A stretch of DNA of 64,000 nt. Origin: Lewinellaceae bacterium. GTDB lineage: Bacteria > Bacteroidota > Bacteroidia > Chitinophagales > Saprospiraceae. Shown piece after piece: positions 62,967 through 64,000 of the stretch (the stretch's first letter is position 1; every line of letters starts with the position of its first letter). The stretch spans positions 32,908-96,907 of the forward strand of contig JADJSY010000026.1 in the NCBI GenBank assembly GCA_016711435.1, written 5' to 3'. Both the position numbers and the translations under genes were made by a program. The notes beneath the pieces were generated by a model that was not told the origin of the DNA, did no database searches, and was given only the letters and a program-made list of their open reading frames with translations.

Positions 62967-64000
62967 ATGCTCGAAAAACTGCAAGCGATACGCGAAAGAT
63001 ATCTGCACCTGGAGGAACAACTATCCGATCCCTCCACGGCCTCGGATGTGGAAAAGTCTAAAAAGGTAAACAAGGAGTATAAAAAACTCCAGCCGATCAT
63101 GCAGACAGCAGCGCGGTATGAAAAAGCGATGTCCAATCTCAGCAGCGCCCGCTCGATACTGTCGATGGAAAGCGACCCGGAGATGCGCGAGATGGCACGG
63201 GACGAAATTGCGATGCTGGAACCGGAATGCACTACTTTGGAAGACGAGCTGAAAACGCTGCTCACACCTAAAGACCCGGAAGACGAAAAGGACGTTATTT
63301 TTGAAATCCGCTCCGGTACCGGCGGCGACGAAGCGGCGCTATTTGCCGGCGATTTGTACCGTATGTACGGCCGCTACTTCAGCGCCCGCGGCTGGGAGGT
63401 GGAAGTGCTGGATGAAAACCCCGGCACGGCTGGCGGTTATGCCAAAGTCGTACTGGAGGTATCCGGCGAGCATGTGTATGGCCGCCTCAAATACGAATCG
63501 GGCGCACACCGCGTGCAACGCATCCCGGAAACGGAAGCGAAAGGCCGCGTTCATACTTCCGCCGCAACAGTAGCCGTATTGCCCAAAATGGAACCCGAAG
63601 ACATCAATGTTCGCAAGGAAGATATCAGAACCGATACCTTTCGCGCTTCAGGCGCGGGCGGACAGCACGTGAACAAAACGGAATCGGGCGTGCGTTTTAC
63701 CCACTTGCCCACCGGCATTATTGCAGAAAGTACGGAAAGCCGCTCGCAACATAAAAACCGCGACATTGCCATGGGACGCCTGGTGCAGCAAATCCAGGAC
63801 GCCCAGGTTCAGCGCGAGGCTTCAGCGCTTGCTTCGGCGCGCAAAAGCATTGTGGGTTCCGGCGACCGCTCGGAAAAAATACGCACCTACAACTGGCCGC
63901 AAAACCGCGTGACCGATCACCGGCTGGAAGGCGATAACAAAAATTTCAACCTGGATAAAGTCATCGAGGGCGACCTCGAAGGACTGATCGAAGCGCTGAC
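62967..64000 (+). CDS. prfA: Peptide chain release factor 1, partial at the window edge
   Basis: 344 residues visible of about 357. ATG at 62967 (MLEKLQAIRERYLHLEEQL). FEIRSGTGGDEAALFAGDLY and the GGQ loop in SGAGGQHVNKTESGVR, which triggers peptidyl-tRNA hydrolysis, are intact; codon recognition in domain 2 follows the usual RF1 pattern (RVQRIPETEAKGRVHTSAATV). Reads UAA and UAG in cytoplasmic translation termination. No stop codon within the window; only the last few residues are missing. Confidence 0.96.
   Translation, partial: MLEKLQAIRERYLHLEEQLSDPSTASDVEKSKKVNKEYKKLQPIMQTAARYEKAMSNLSSARSILSMESDPEMREMARDEIAMLEPECTTLEDELKTLLTPKDPEDEKDVIFEIRSGTGGDEAALFAGDLYRMYGRYFSARGWEVEVLDENPGTAGGYAKVVLEVSGEHVYGRLKYESGAHRVQRIPETEAKGRVHTSAATVAVLPKMEPEDINVRKEDIRTDTFRASGAGGQHVNKTESGVRFTHLPTGIIAESTESRSQHKNRDIAMGRLVQQIQDAQVQREASALASARKSIVGSGDRSEKIRTYNWPQNRVTDHRLEGDNKNFNLDKVIEGDLEGLIEAL

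Overview
This 64 kb window comes from a Bacteroidota genome, most likely from the Saprospirales/Chitinophagales side. The placement rests on type IX secretion (T9SS) C-terminal sorting domains on several large secreted proteins, Bacteroidota-type promoters with a TAnnTTTG -7 element in front of many genes, a carboxypeptidase-regulatory-domain TonB receptor, a GH92/sulfatase pair, and PagL-like, C40 and reprolysin-like proteins typical of the phylum. No phage, plasmid, CRISPR, rRNA or tRNA gene was recognised.

Layout. 1-8.5 kb: a badly frameshifted secreted reprolysin-like metallopeptidase cut by the window edge, a LysE exporter, a PagL-like lipid A deacylase and a T9SS beta-propeller protein. 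8-19 kb: a small unknown protein, a PQQ-type propeller, three small membrane proteins (holin-X and YtxH types), a fused 3-hydroxyacyl-CoA dehydrogenase/enoyl-CoA hydratase with an internal deletion and frameshift, a MazG-type pyrophosphohydrolase, an alpha/beta hydrolase, the pgeF-smpB-PAP2-like group and an ABC permease. 19-30 kb: an M4 metallopeptidase, GH92 alpha-mannosidase, sulfatase, Gfo/Idh/MocA oxidoreductase and a J-domain protein, which together suggest glycan and protein scavenging. 30-45 kb: aconitase, TetR, SDR, an ECF sigma factor (frameshifted), an O-antigen ligase, a membrane 4Fe-4S protein (frameshifted) with an FAD oxidoreductase, an M20 peptidase (deleted and frameshifted), an MBL hydrolase, 4-hydroxyproline epimerase and TruC. 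45-64 kb: TonB receptor, GatA, RecG (two frameshifts), C40 peptidase, omega-amidase, enoyl-CoA hydratase, CarA, an HTH protein, an mntR-mntH manganese unit with a visible operator, a GT39-like membrane glycosyltransferase and prfA, which runs off the window.

The most unusual feature is the intergenic DNA. Nearly every gap holds an inverted repeat whose arms are built from short degenerate words repeated in tandem, such as GTTATTAG/GTTATCCG, TGAGGAATGAGGGA, GTTGAGGGTTGATGAGG, GTGTTTGGTGTTTAG, and ACGGATT/GCGGATT. At least ten word families are present. The words abut start or stop codons, and in at least eight unrelated genes the repeat itself supplies the stop codon and last residues. One is a perfect 84-bp palindrome. 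One sub-family has a fixed core (GCTTGATTATCARCAC) whose word tail usually faces the gene boundary.

A caution on sequence quality: several frameshifts lie in homopolymers, two genes have in-gene deletions, and a run of about 60 G followed by about 100 C (44991-45160) looks like a sequencing or assembly artefact. Broken genes are therefore reported as broken in this sequence, not necessarily in the organism.
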